Below, one piece after another: positions 21,880 to 32,397 of a stretch of DNA of 64,000 bases (position 1 is the stretch's first letter; the number at the start of each line of letters is the position of its first letter). The stretch is from Trichopria drosophilae (Eukaryota > Arthropoda > Insecta > Hymenoptera > Diapriidae). Below the pieces are notes generated by a model. That model did no database searches. It was not told where the DNA came from and was given only the letters and a program-made list of their open reading frames with translations. The stretch is taken from contig CM059583.1 in assembly GCA_030407085.1 (NCBI GenBank), positions 27,316,001-27,380,000 of the forward strand, given 5' to 3'. A program made the translations under genes and the position numbers.

Positions 21880-22866
21880 AGGTTATGTTATACGCATTAA
21901 CTCCGGACTGCGGAAACATAATAGTGAGCCGTCGCAGAACATGAATATTTACACGTGCCTTTCAATGAAACTTTTGATGTGTTATTTTCAATGACACTTT
22001 TAAATCAGAAGTGTATAGAAAGGTTAGGACACAGAAAGATGAACAGGCATGTATATATCTTTGGATCTTTATATGCTGATGCTGTAACATGATTAGTTTG
22101 GTAATCGTCAGTTGCATTTTTTCTTGAAAAAATTTTTACTTTTTTATTTCTTCGTCAAAAATCCACTCGGGCCCAATTTTACCAGTGTTTAGTATTAACT
22201 TTTGCACTACCTTAAAAGCAACTGATTGCTATCAAACTACTTGGAATAGTTTCAGAAGAGCAAAATGTACCAAATTTAATGGTCATTTTGGAATTTTTAG
22301 CACAATTTCAATTTGTATTGTATACCAAGCAACGGTTTTTTATCAGGTTTGGTTAAAGCACATAAAAATGGAAATTGTGCTAAGAATTCTAATATAACCA
22401 TGAAACTTGGTAAATTTTGCTCTTCTGAAACTATTTCAAGTAGTTTGATATCAATTAGTTGCTTTTAAGGTAGTGAAAAAGTTAATACAAAACACTGCTG
22501 AAATTGGACTCCGAGTGGACTTTCGACGAAGAAACAAAAAATGCATTTTTTCTGAAAAGAAGCAACCGATGATTACCAAACTCAAAATATTACTTTTAAA
22601 GAGTGCAAAATGTAATTAATAACATATCTATATCACAATTTGCAGCCTAAATTGTATTTTTGTCTGAATCACTGAATAAACAAAATTTAATAACAGCATA
22701 TAAAGATGCAAAGTTATATACATGTCCGTTTATCTTTCTGTGTCGTAACCTTTCTGTACACTTATGATTTCAAATTGTCATTGCAAATAAGACATCAAAC
22801 GCTTCATTAAAAGACAGACACATAAAGGTTATGGACTATATGGACTACGTATAACCTTATTCCTTC
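21880..22866. repeat. Large foldback (inverted repeat), about 1 kb
   Basis: The left arm (about 21880-22320) and right arm (about 22365-22866) are mutual reverse complements with scattered mismatches. Examples are AGAAAGGTTAGGACACAGAA at 22017 and the complement of TTCTGTGTCGTAACCTTTCT at 22736, and GCTATCAAACTACTTGGAAT at 22227 and the complement of ATTTCAAGTAGTTTGATATC at 22433. The spacer is only about 40 bp. No coding sequence is present. It may be a foldback transposon or an inverted duplication. Confidence 0.75.
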
Positions 22867-23689
22867 ACCAGATTCTGGGCAGATCCGGGCAGACTCTGTC
22901 CTACTTTCTAGGCAGATTCTGCTAAAAGATCTAGGCAGAATTATGTCGGCCAGAACTTATGGTCAATTTTCTTACAGGGAACTCAGGGATTTTGAGCACT
23001 TGTCACTAAAGTTATCTTGGACTCAATTCTTGGTCAGTACTAGCCTCACAGAAAACAAAAATCAAGAGGTTGACTCGGAATTGATTTACAATCTATTATG
23101 TAATTGAATATCACAGTATCGCCTCATGAATAGTAGCCATTTAGTTTCGATACGTAAGCAATAGTAATAGTCCGGCTGTCGGCACAATTGACGTTCAAAT
23201 TAACAATAAGTTTAGGAGGTTTTAAGATAAATAAATAAATCTGTCTAGAGTACAATTCAGTGGAAGTAAAATCTACATCTGCTTGTCGTCTTAGAAACCC
23301 AGATTATTTGCGATCTAGCTGGAGTCAATGTTTTTAATATAAAGTATGACACCTTCCAAATTTTTCATATATCTGACTATTTTGAATCTCATAACCAATT
23401 ATCTAATTATACGGCCGAAACTGGAGTCCAGCAACCTATCGTATTCTTTTATGATCTTTTCACTGATACGCAACGAAAAGTTGAACATAAATATACTACT
23501 CCGAAAACACTGCATTTGAATCAATTTACCATTAGAATACGAAACCAAAAGATTTTTAGGAAAAGTGGACTGGATATTGGAAAAGCTTTTATAAAGGGAA
23601 ATATAAAATTGAAAAAGAAGGAAATGCGCATCGCAATTTGTACAAAACGTTGACATTTGCCGCGATACAGCCTCCTTAAAACGCGTTGT
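22867..23689. other. Spacer, word-repeat tail then AT-rich DNA
   Basis: The first 200 bases contain more cagattctg-like words and look like the continuation of the flanking repeat. After that nothing is recognised. A minus-strand 102-codon frame (23399-23707) has no motif. Confidence 0.4.
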
Positions 23690-24475
23690 CAGGCAACTCG
23701 GAAACACCCAGACACCACGTATCTACCTTTAGAATAGTAAAGGGTTCTGTGCGGTACACCCGGTCTGTGGTATATTTTTTTTATCGTATCCGCGTGATAA
23801 CGACGAGCACACCTCGCGATTTCGCCTTGGAACAAGAGCCGGCTCTAAGGCCCTGGTTCTATCTCGTTTGCACGCGGCGCATTTGTAAATGCGGCACGTA
23901 CGGCTTTTAAACCTATCTGCATGTCACGCAGGCAGGCCTGCACTTTCAAGTTACGATCTCGCGCGGGGGTTTCGATAAATGCTAAACGCGAACACGTGAG
24001 CTTTCTCGTCGAGACACACTTTATTGCTCCATACTCAAGTACCGACCGATCCTACATCGTTTTCCATGCTATTCCCCCTGACTCCTCAAGTCCCTTCACA
24101 TGCGACACGGTCGTCCAACAAGAGCACACCGGAGTAAGGAGACCTGTTCCGAGACTTTTCAGTTTGATTGACAAGCCGCTCACCAGAGTACATGCTCGCG
24201 TGTCGAACTTGGATACCACTAACACTTTTACTCAAGAGCCTTGCAGATTTATGCGACTCTCGAGATGCACGTGTGATACATCGTGCGTGCCTCCGATTCC
24301 GGAAGATCGCCGCCCATGTTTTTAGCTTACGCTACATAACTCCATTGAGCGAGAATATAAATTTGACAGCTGGTACCGAGTACCCGTATCTCACGTCCCT
24401 GGTATAAGCGCGTTAAACGGAGATCGACGTCGGCTTCGGGACCTTCCTGGGTTTTCTTGAGGAAATTCATTTTAT
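23690..24475. other. CpG-rich island, about 0.8 kb
   Basis: This is one of the two largest GC-rich blocks. A 134-codon plus-strand frame (23921-24325) overlaps an 80-codon frame. The translation has many Cys, Arg and Pro but no ordered motif, and its ATG context is unremarkable. It could be an exon, a promoter with untranslated exon, or a conserved enhancer. None can be confirmed. Confidence 0.4.
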
Positions 24476-24554
24476 TTTATTTTCAAGTACGCCGTTTGTC
24501 CGGGTTATTCCTGAATAGTTGTAGGTATTCCAAATAGTAGAAGTGAAATCTTTC

Positions 24555-25180
24555 TTAACGCTTTCAGGGTCACATTTTTCTTTTCAACGGATTAATTTTA
24601 TTAATAGGTATCTCATAGTTTTTGAGATTGCTGATTACGAATCTGGACTCAGAATTGAAAATTTAAAATGGCACATCCAACAGGGCGGACAAAACTAACC
24701 AAAATTAGCAGATGAAAGCTTATTTAGAAGGATTTTTAAGATTACTGATTACATCTGAAGTAATATTTCCAAAATTCAAAATATCGTGAAATTTTACGTC
24801 CGAAAAGATAGTTAATAATTTTCTAGACTGACCTTCAGAAGGTCACATATAGAAAAATCGTGCAGAACCTGTTTTCTTTGAAGTTCTGCAAGTTTATGTG
24901 CTAACAAATGGTTACGCAGGCAAATGACATTGAAAATTGACCACAAGGTCATCTTTACCAGCCTCCTCAAATCAGTTCGACCACGTGACTACGCAACTAT
25001 TTCTTCGCGTATAAAACCTCGGAAGTTAAACGAAAACAGCTTCTGGGCGATTTTTCAATATGTGACCTCTGAAGGTCATTCTAAAAAATAATGAACTACC
25101 ATTTCGGATGGCAACATTTCCGCTGTTTCCGAATCCGGTGTTAAAAATTGGAGTTTCCCTTATAAAAAAGTCGTTTTGAC
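24555..25180 (+). repeat. Degraded piggyBac-like left end and arm repeats
   Basis: TTAA (24555-24558) is followed by CGCTTTCAGGGTCACA, similar to the terminus at 19583. About 80 bp inside begins the arm repeat (CTGATTACGAATCTGGACTC near 24640, AAAATGGCACATCCAACAG near 24666). A second weaker unit follows (24740-24785). A further trace (TTTCCGAATCCGGTGTTAAA) lies at 25122. No right terminus was found. Confidence 0.55.
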
Positions 25181-26039
25181 CTCTAAATAACCTTGAAGAT
25201 TTATCACCAGGTCAAAAGCAGAAAGATTGGGCTCATTATCTTAAACAACTCTTGTTTAAACACTTTCTTTATAATGTATAAGATATTTAGGTGCATCGAA
25301 TCACTATTATATGTAAAATATAAATATTTTGACTACTTTCAGACCAGAACGACGCTTGTTTATGTTTATCTCCTTTTTTTACATCACACCAAAAAAAACT
25401 GATAATTTAATATTTATTTAATAATTAAATTTATTTCTCCATTGAGAATTTAAATTACGATGTTAGTTTTAGTATAGGCTGTGATGGGGATATTGATGAT
25501 GCAACTGCGACTCTATCAACATCATCAGACTTGTAAAGTGAATGCGAATATTTTGATACCGATGAAGGCGAAATGAATACCGTTGTGACGTTTTGAATAA
25601 ATATCTTGAAGATAGATATTATACTAATATAAATGTTTATGTTGATGGTATTTAAAATTTCAATAAAAACGATAAAGATGGTCACGATATTGATATTCAG
25701 GACAAAGTATTTAATAACCAGTGAATGCTATTTGTTAGTATTATTAACGATGATAATGGTAATCGTAATAGTGATGATTACGATAGTAGACAATAATGTA
25801 GAACACGAAGAAATGGATAGTGGTGAATGTAATTTAAAAAATTTTTTAATTTCATTTTTGAAGACTTTGACGATGATGGAATAGACGATGATGGTAAGTT
25901 CTGCTAAAATCATAAATAAATAACGTCAGCACTATTGGATATCAATCATATTAAGTTTCATAAAAACGAAGTGCACCTCCTTCAAGTTATTTATGATTTC
26001 TCACCATGACGTGGGTGTTAAAAACTGTTTTTAGATTTC
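25181..26039. other. AT-rich region, no supported gene
   Basis: The stretch 25620-25900 is rich in GAT/ATT/GATGATGG-type simple sequence and gives Ile/Val-rich frames on both strands that I do not regard as coding. Confidence 0.45.
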
Positions 26040-26525
26040 GTCCACTTGGAATCCGGTGTCACTTTTCGATTCATCGAATCGTTCGGATTCGCGGGAGGGC
26101 CGTAAATAAAACTTTTCTCGACTACTGGTTGCAGGGTCCACGCAGCGGCCGGTCTCCGTAGAGACGCATGAAACACCCGAGAGTTCAGCCAGTTTGTCAG
26201 CTTTCGCGGCTTTACGATTCTGCGACAACGACAGAATTATTGTTCTGCAACGTCATAAATGTCGCACTGCTCAGAGACGAGCCGGACGTTCCCGAGACGG
26301 TGAAAAAGGGGAAGGAAAGAAGCGCAAAAACACGGATGTGAAGCAAACGTGTACAATAATGGCGCGAACGAGATCTCTTATGTGCCCTGGGGTCATCTGT
26401 AAATATTGCGAGGAGCGTCTTAAATCAATCGTCGAACCCGCGTGCATCGCGAGGCCTTCTTCACGGAGCTTAGCACGCGTTTTCACGCCAAACTTCGAAA
26501 GCTTTTAGTTCGTCTCTGTCGTCTG
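26040..26525. other. CpG-rich island
   Basis: A GC-rich block with overlapping frames on both strands (26031-26508) and no recognised domain. It is similar in character to the islands at 23690 and 30440. Confidence 0.4.
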
Positions 26526-27548
26526 CACTTTAAGAACAGGTTTAATTTATACATCGGTTAGTTCGAGATAATGAACGGGCTGCGATTGTTCGAGATTTCT
26601 TTATTGTTTTGTCGGTTTAGCACTAAATTTCAAGTTGAAAGAGTTCATAAGATTTGTAGATGCTCAGAAATATGAAGATTTGCAATTTAATTTAATTTCA
26701 TATATATTAAAAGTTGTCAACACGTGGAAATGAAGTTTTAATTGGCAATTTCAATTCTCAGAAAATATGTTTTAAATTTTTGTTCATTTACCAATAAGCT
26801 AAAAAATGGGACGTATTTTCTACTTCGCGGAATTCTTTCAAAAATTTAGAGTAGTGACTTTGTGATAATTGTCCATTTGAAGTAATCTCCTCTTTGAAAT
26901 AACTTACTGAGAGGGCAGATGCCAAATATGTTTATTTGAAAATTTAGTAAATACACCCCAGCTGCATTTCCTAGTTGGCCTTACTAGTTTATGGTAGTTA
27001 TCATTCGTACGACTTTTCCTTGTAAAAACGATTTTTTTAGTTACAAATTACGATTTGTATTCTTAGCGATTTCAAGTCACCTTTTTAATTTAAGTTGAAA
27101 CTGAAGTTTAATATCGAAAAATTCTAATATATTATATAATATATGACAAAATGTCATGTAAAACACTGAATTTTTTAAAGGAAAAGAATGTACAATTTAT
27201 GATAAAAAAAATATGCTTGAGGTACATTTGAATCTTCAAATCGAATATTAACTGTATCGTTATATTTTTTATAAAATAATTTTCCAAATATTCCTGTTTC
27301 ATTTATTTCTTTCTGTAGCTAAAAGTGAAACATTCTTAAAATCAAAATTATATTCTTTATATACCATTTTTTATCTAAATTTTACATATTTTATAATCCT
27401 ATCAATTAGTCTAAAAACATTTCCAATTTTATAAGAAAGAGATGGTGAAAGAAACAATTTAAATATCCGAAAAGTTTCCTTATGGTACAAATTAGTTTAG
27501 AATGAAATTCTCTTTCCCTCTTGATAATTTACATGTCCAAAAAATGTT
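26526..27548. other. AT-rich region downstream of a candidate minus-strand gene
   Basis: No coding signal was seen. A minus-strand AATAAA (TTTATT at 27302-27307) lies about 245 bp after the stop of the candidate exon and could serve as its poly(A) signal; this is inference. Confidence 0.35.
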
Positions 27549-27931
27549 TTATGTATATTTTTCAATTTCAAGAGTAAATTTAATTCCATTATCCAAACCT
27601 TTAATTTTATTCATATCCAATACTATATTTGAAAATTTAAATAAAAAATCATCAAATAAGTATTTATTTATGTAATTTCCTCCGTCGGTCGATTGATTGG
27701 GTTCTTCCAATGGAGAATTGATTGGAGTCAAGAATTGTAATGCCAATTTTTTCTGAGTGATTTTCACATTGGTACCTACTAAATATTTTGTTGGTGATAC
27801 GTGAATTTTCATCATGACCCAGTAGTTTACGGTGGTCCTATTTTCCTTTATTTGCCAATATCTTCGTGGAGTCACTTGAAATTTCAAATTAGGTCCCAAA
27901 ATATTGCACCACTCGATTATTTTCCTCTTTC
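27549..27931 (-). CDS. Candidate terminal exon of an unrecognised gene
   Basis: The minus-strand frame is open from a plausible splice acceptor (TAATTTCAG, exon starting at 27931) to a TAA at 27549-27551, about 126 codons. The translation has ordinary protein composition: KRKIIEWCNILGPNLKFQV, then NYWVMMKIHVSPTKYLVG, NVKITQKKLALQFLTPI, and an acidic/hydrophobic tail ending LEIEKYT. A predicted helix-strand-strand-strand-helix order with a basic last helix is reminiscent of a double-stranded-RNA-binding fold, but this is only a reading of hydrophobicity and no signature residue is decisive. It joins in phase (1 nt + 2 nt) to a possible donor at 28152/28151 in the upstream candidate exon. It may be a host gene, a diverged paralog or a pseudogene. 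Confidence 0.4.
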
Positions 27932-28140
27932 CTGAAATTACATATCTTCAAAATTTAAAATACCAGATTCAATTATTGAAAAATCATTTGTCGTCCTATA
28001 ATAACATATACTATTTAAAAATTTCAGATAACAGAATATATTTGGAGAAAATTCTGAATAAAAACTGAACAAAAATGTGAAACTTTTCAGATAAGTCAAA
28101 TTGTGGATCGTTTATCACTGGATTAGTTCCACATTTTGGT

Positions 28141-28344
28141 TCATTTTGAACCAAATCCTGTCCAAATGGATGCTGTTGTCTGATAGAATCTGAGTTGCAT
28201 TTCATTGGATTTTGATAAGAAATCATTTTTTTTATCAACATTTAATAAATGTTTCTTCGTTATAACGGTCTGCGTGCTAAGAATATTAAAAAGTGTATTA
28301 AATAATATTCTAACATTTTCGGTCCACTTATTTGAGCACCTCAT
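28141..28344 (-). CDS. Candidate internal exon, unrecognised, two overlapping readings
   Basis: The minus strand reads NKWTENVRILFNTLFNILST then KKHLLNVDKKNDFLSKSNEM and WTGFG. If spliced at TTTG|GTTCAAAA (28152/28151) the phase is kept and the product runs on as GFG-KRKIIEWCNIL into the terminal exon across a 220-bp intron. A second frame, entered by a one-base shift at an A8 run near 28235, also reads well (HPFGQDLVQNEPKCGTNPV, INDPQFDLSEKFHIF) and ends at 28011. Two good overlapping frames suggest a frameshift, alternative splicing or decay. The acceptor side (GTATCTTAAG or CTGATGAG) is weak. Confidence 0.3.
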   Translation of the reverse strand: MRCSNKWTENVRILFNTLFNILSTQTVITKKHLLNVDKKNDFLSKSNEMQLRFYQTTASIWTGFGSK

Positions 28345-29202
28345 CAGAAAACTTAAGATACGTTAAATGAGAAAAAACATGACACTAAAAAAAAGGTCCT
28401 GATGCACTCAACCATTTGAAATTTTGAAATCTAACTTATTTATGAATAAATGTGCAATAATAGTAATTTCTTACGTTTTTTAATGTGTTTTAATGAACTG
28501 TGTAATATAATTATTGATTTCTGTTCCAGTTTATTTATATTTATTAAATTTATTTCTTAGTTAATTTTTATAACTGATGTACATTAATTTTTAGTTTTGT
28601 TTAAAATTATATTTCTTCATATTCATTATTAAAAATAGATGGACATGATATTGACAATTTAACATGAGTCCAAAATATTCGGATCAAAAATCGTTTTTAG
28701 TTCATGTTAATATAAACACTGATAAATACTCCATTTTTGTCCGAATTTCAACTTTTGTTAATGTTAAAGCTGAAAAGCTTATGTTTCCAACTGTCTGAAT
28801 TTCTCATTGAAAGTGTCAACATATCCGAAGGAATAATATAAAGCTTATACCAAACTTTTGCAAATACTCATTAATTCAATTATATAATATACTTCAAAAT
28901 GTTCGTGTAGTTAGTTAAAATAATAAAATAATGACTAAAATGGGGAGCCCCTATTAATGTGGGACGTACTGTAGAACAGAAGTGAGAACGTTACACCTCA
29001 TGGTGGGTATTTTGCACTCAAAATAATAATAATAATCATTGGGGTCCTATATTTAATAACCGATTTTTAGTTGTCTACGGTAGTTGTTGCGATTTTACGG
29101 AGCTCTCCTTGACTCAAATTTCATCGACACAAAACAAATAGTGGATGAAAACTGTCACTTCATTCAAGCTCTACAACTTTCTCATGTATAAAATTTTGGA
29201 AA
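28345..29202. other. AT-rich DNA between candidate exons
   Basis: If the minus-strand exons are one gene this is an intron of about 0.9 kb. No internal feature was recognised, though a strong acceptor-like CCTTTTTTTTAG occurs on the minus strand near 28395. Confidence 0.3.
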
Positions 29203-29475
29203 CTATTGAGAAAAAAAGGTATATAAACCGATAATTTTTACGTCATTATTTACATTAAATAAATCAAATATGTCACTGAAAGATCTCTTTGGTTTATCAT
29301 TTTCATCTAATTCCCAATGATTGAAGAAAAATTTCACATCCTGAAATGTTTCAAGAAAGTGATCATTGTCCGATTTATTCACTATGGACCACACACATTT
29401 TATAGGAACAAAAAGTTCCCGATGAAAATGGATACAATTGAAACGTAATGTAATTTGCTCAACATATTTATTCAT
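29203..29475 (-). CDS. Candidate first exon, unrecognised
   Basis: An ATG at 29475 opens a 90-codon frame of normal protein composition (MNKYVEQITLRFNCIHFHRE, FLETFQDVKFFFNHWELDEN, KRSFSDIFDLFNVNNDV). A donor-like GAC|GTAAAAATT occurs in NND-V near the end, so the true exon may stop about 15 codons before the TAA. It lies upstream of the other minus-strand candidates and on the same strand. No family is recognised; it is not an obvious transposon protein. Confidence 0.35.
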   Translation of the reverse strand: MNKYVEQITLRFNCIHFHRELFVPIKCVWSIVNKSDNDHFLETFQDVKFFFNHWELDENDKPKRSFSDIFDLFNVNNDVKIIGLYTFFSQ

Positions 29476-29559
29476 AACTATTCATTACGTTAATGAGTAT
29501 AGTTTAGCTTCATTTACATAAAAGTTTCAGAAACGAAAATCTGTTGTAAGTATAAAAAA

Positions 29560-30120
29560 TAAAAAGGTTTTTAGTGTCGCTGATTAAAAATCTACGTCCA
29601 TATTCTTAATCAGCGACACCAGAAAACCCCGAATACTCAGTTTTATCTCAATTAGATCATTTTTTACATTTTGATCGGCCATCATGAATCCGCCATTTTT
29701 TTTAAAATATTTTTTTAACAGGCGGAATCGCCCATTTTACTAATGCGTTGCCATGTTTATTAATTTTAATTTACGAGAGCTGCAGATCGACTTATGAAGA
29801 TGGCGCCATACTTCACATTTGTGTATGAAATGTAGGACTGCAGAAACCTACACCAAGTACAGCAGCGGTCATGAGTCGATTTCCGCTAGATAAACAATAC
29901 TTTCGAAACGTAACCACAAATAACGTGGCTCATCTTACCAACAGCGAGCTGCTGCTTGAAAACGAAATCGAAAAATTGTTCACCAGACGGGGATCGAACT
30001 CACGACCTACGACTTCGTAGTCCAGTGCGTTAACCGCCTGAGCCACGAAGCCATTTTGAACTTTTTAAATTCGAGTTCACATTCGTAATCAGCGACTTGA
30101 GAAACGTCCGTATATAAATT
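29560..30120 (-). repeat. piggyBac-associated repeat (inverted), split by a SINE
   Basis: The words TTAATCAGCGACACCAGAAAA (29607) and CATGAATCCGCCATTTTT (29683) on one side join with CCATTTTGAACTTTTTAAATTCG and CATTCGTAATCAGCGAC (30051-30103) on the other. The result is an inverted copy of the arm repeat seen at 20940. A short direct piece (CGCTGATTAAAAATCTACG at 29577) makes a small hairpin with the first. Confidence 0.65.
29700..30050 (-). repeat. tRNA-derived SINE, full-length copy
   Basis: On the minus strand the 5' head reads CTTCGTGGCTCAGGCGGTTA, with an A-box-like TGGCTCAGGCGG (30034-30045) and a B-box GAGTTCGATCC (29991-30001), the internal promoter of RNA polymerase III. The head does not close an acceptor stem, so it is a SINE and not a tRNA gene. 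A tRNA-unrelated body of about 250 bp and an A-rich 3' tail (29700-29717) follow. CCATTTT on both sides (29693-29699, 30051-30057) is a likely target duplication. A second, older copy lies at 13280-13604. Confidence 0.8.
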
Positions 30121-30439
30121 CTCAGGTCAATCCAATAGAACGTTTGCCTGTTACTGCCATTTGTCCACTAGCTACTTGCCGGCAAGGGTTGGTGTTTAAT
30201 GCTTGATATCTCGAAAACTGTCAATTTATTTTATTTGCACCCATGACGACATTTATCAGGAAGCTTTCAACTACATTGCATCCATTTTCACTGGGAAATT
30301 TTTACCCCGTACATTATGCGTGGTCCTTTGATCAAATTTAGATCAATTTTTTCTACTCGGGTTACAACTGAATATAATATGACAATGAAGTGCACAAACC
30401 AATAGTTCCAAGGGTGCAACGCTATTCAACATCGTTTCG
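30121..30439. other. Spacer
   Basis: Nothing was recognised. Confidence 0.4.
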
Positions 30440-31300
30440 TCACTGGTCCATATCCAAACACCTATCTAATCGGCGCCGATGACATTGATAAACGAAAGGT
30501 CTGGAATTAGTCACGGGAAAACGTCCCTCGGACCGATAAGCATCGTCGGTATAAATTAGCGACACTTTCGCGACATTATCAATTCGCCCGTCGTAAATAA
30601 TCATTAGTCGTGAAAAACGCCTGCAATTTTAATGAGTAATCGATCCAACGTCTCGTCTAAGAGCGAATCGTCGGTCGGCCTGGTTCGTCCTTGAATCCGA
30701 GCATACACCAAGAGAGGGTTTGGAGAGAGACGAAGGAGGCGTATCGCAGGGGATACGAGTTGCTTCTCTCGCAAAGGCATTCGTCCGGCTGACGTGCACG
30801 ACCCGATGGCAATTCGATTTATGATAATGAAAGCCGGAATTTATGGCCGTCTTATAATAGAGATACGCGCCATGTTGCGAGATGCTGCCGGGGTATTATA
30901 AATTTAGAATTCGCCTCCGCGTGCCTGCGGTCCATCCGTCCGTCGCATCGTCGTCGTCGTCGTTTGCGACCGTTAGTTCGTTATATCTCGTTGCAACGAT
31001 GACTTCTCGCGAGATGAAGTCGCGTCGAATTCGCACGTACTCATTACTCTCGCGGCGAAAAATATCTTTAACGAGATAAAGCCCGAGATTTATCGGACCG
31101 TACCTCACGGAAGGAATCAAGAAAATCGTTTGTATTCATATTAACCGCAAAGACGCCTCTCGACACTGCCGGTTGGAGGAACAGCAGCGAACTGGTATCA
31201 TTATCGTTATTTTTACAGGTGCCGATAAATATGCCAGCATCGATTACCGCGAGACGCGGCTCAGAGAGAATTTAGTGCGGATAAGGGATCCGGCATGAGT
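30440..31300. other. CpG-rich island, about 0.85 kb
   Basis: GC-rich with a (CGT)n-like run (GTCGTCGTCGTCG near 30951). A TATA-like GGTATTATAAATTTAG lies at 30893. Only 65-75-codon frames occur on both strands (30882-31120). The combination could mark a promoter with untranslated exon or a conserved enhancer, but no start site can be assigned. Confidence 0.4.
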
Positions 31301-32099
31301 TTATCATCCGAGTCGATTTTACTTGGATCGTTTTGTTTTCATTCCTCCGATAGTTAGACGGCAGAATTATTCTTAGCTTATTTTATATTGATACTGTCCG
31401 TTTTTTTCGTGAAATCAGCAAGTGTCGTATTTTGCGTCAATTGGTAGTGCTGGGTGATTTGTTTTTAGCGAGGTATCGATGTCTTTAGCCATTTTCCATG
31501 AAATAATTTTTGATAGTATTATTTTTTATTGGTTTAGAGATAGTTCGTCTTCTTTACCCATGTGGACAACTGTTTTGGGTTTATTAACGCTTAGTATGTC
31601 ATCTTCTTTTAGGGGAAAAAATTATTACAAACATTGTTTTGGTTTAAACTCTCGGTTTTATGATAATTAGTACTATAATTAAATAAGACTTCAAGGGGAG
31701 ACCCCTATTTTTGCTGCATTTCGATTAGCTTTACGAAAGTTAATTCTGTGAAGAATTTTGTTCCCTATTATGGGTGTTACATGATGTCAAAGGTATTGAC
31801 TGATCATTATTTCTATTGTTATAAATAGTTCATTGTAATTTTGCGCATTCTTAAATAAAGATGATTTTAATTATTATTTTTAAGTTGTGGATAATGAAAT
31901 CTCTGTAACGAATGGGTATTACCGGCGAATTTTCCGCAATTGAAGCGTTTGAAGGAACACAAAAAACATGTTTGTACCAAGATGTTTTCTTTTAGGATCA
32001 TAGAATAAGACTGCATTACTTAAACATGCCTTTTTCAATCCGATGAAAAATAAGATCCGAGTAAGACACAATTAACTTTACCTTGTTCTCTCTGGTACC
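31301..32099. other. AT-rich spacer
   Basis: No supported feature was seen. Confidence 0.45.
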
Positions 32100-32397
32100 C
32101 GGACGTTTCATCGCCATCTATTTCATCTTCCCCCATTACATCGTGTTCTATTTCATCGGCTGGACACTTGGTCGTCAGGGACTTTTCATCGTCTAGGACA
32201 TTTCATCGCCTAAGATACTTCATCGTCTGGAGGTTTTATTATCTAGACACTTCATTATACAGGACATTTCTTCGTCTGGACAGTTCATCATCTGGACAGT
32301 TCATCGTTTAGGACATTTCATCGTCCGATACACTTCATATCTGGGACATTTTATCGTTTGGAAATTTCATCGTCTAGGACATTTCATCGACCGGGAA
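32100..32397. repeat. Degenerate tandem array of a ~17-bp word
   Basis: About seventeen variants of GGACATTTCATCGTCTA run head to tail (for example TAGGACATTTCATCG, TGGACAGTTCATCATC, TAGGACATTTCATCGTCC, TGGAAATTTCATCGTC). Unit length is 15-18 bp with substitutions in most copies. The first units (32100-32170) are more diverged than the last. No coding function was seen. Confidence 0.8.

Noticed and set aside
25455..25913. Ile/Val-rich membrane-like frames on both strands
   Set aside because: They come from gat/att simple-sequence DNA and mirror each other.
29985..30050. Possible tRNA gene on the minus strand
   Set aside because: A and B boxes are present but the acceptor stem does not close and a 250-bp body with A-rich tail follows. 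A second homologous copy exists, so it is a SINE head.
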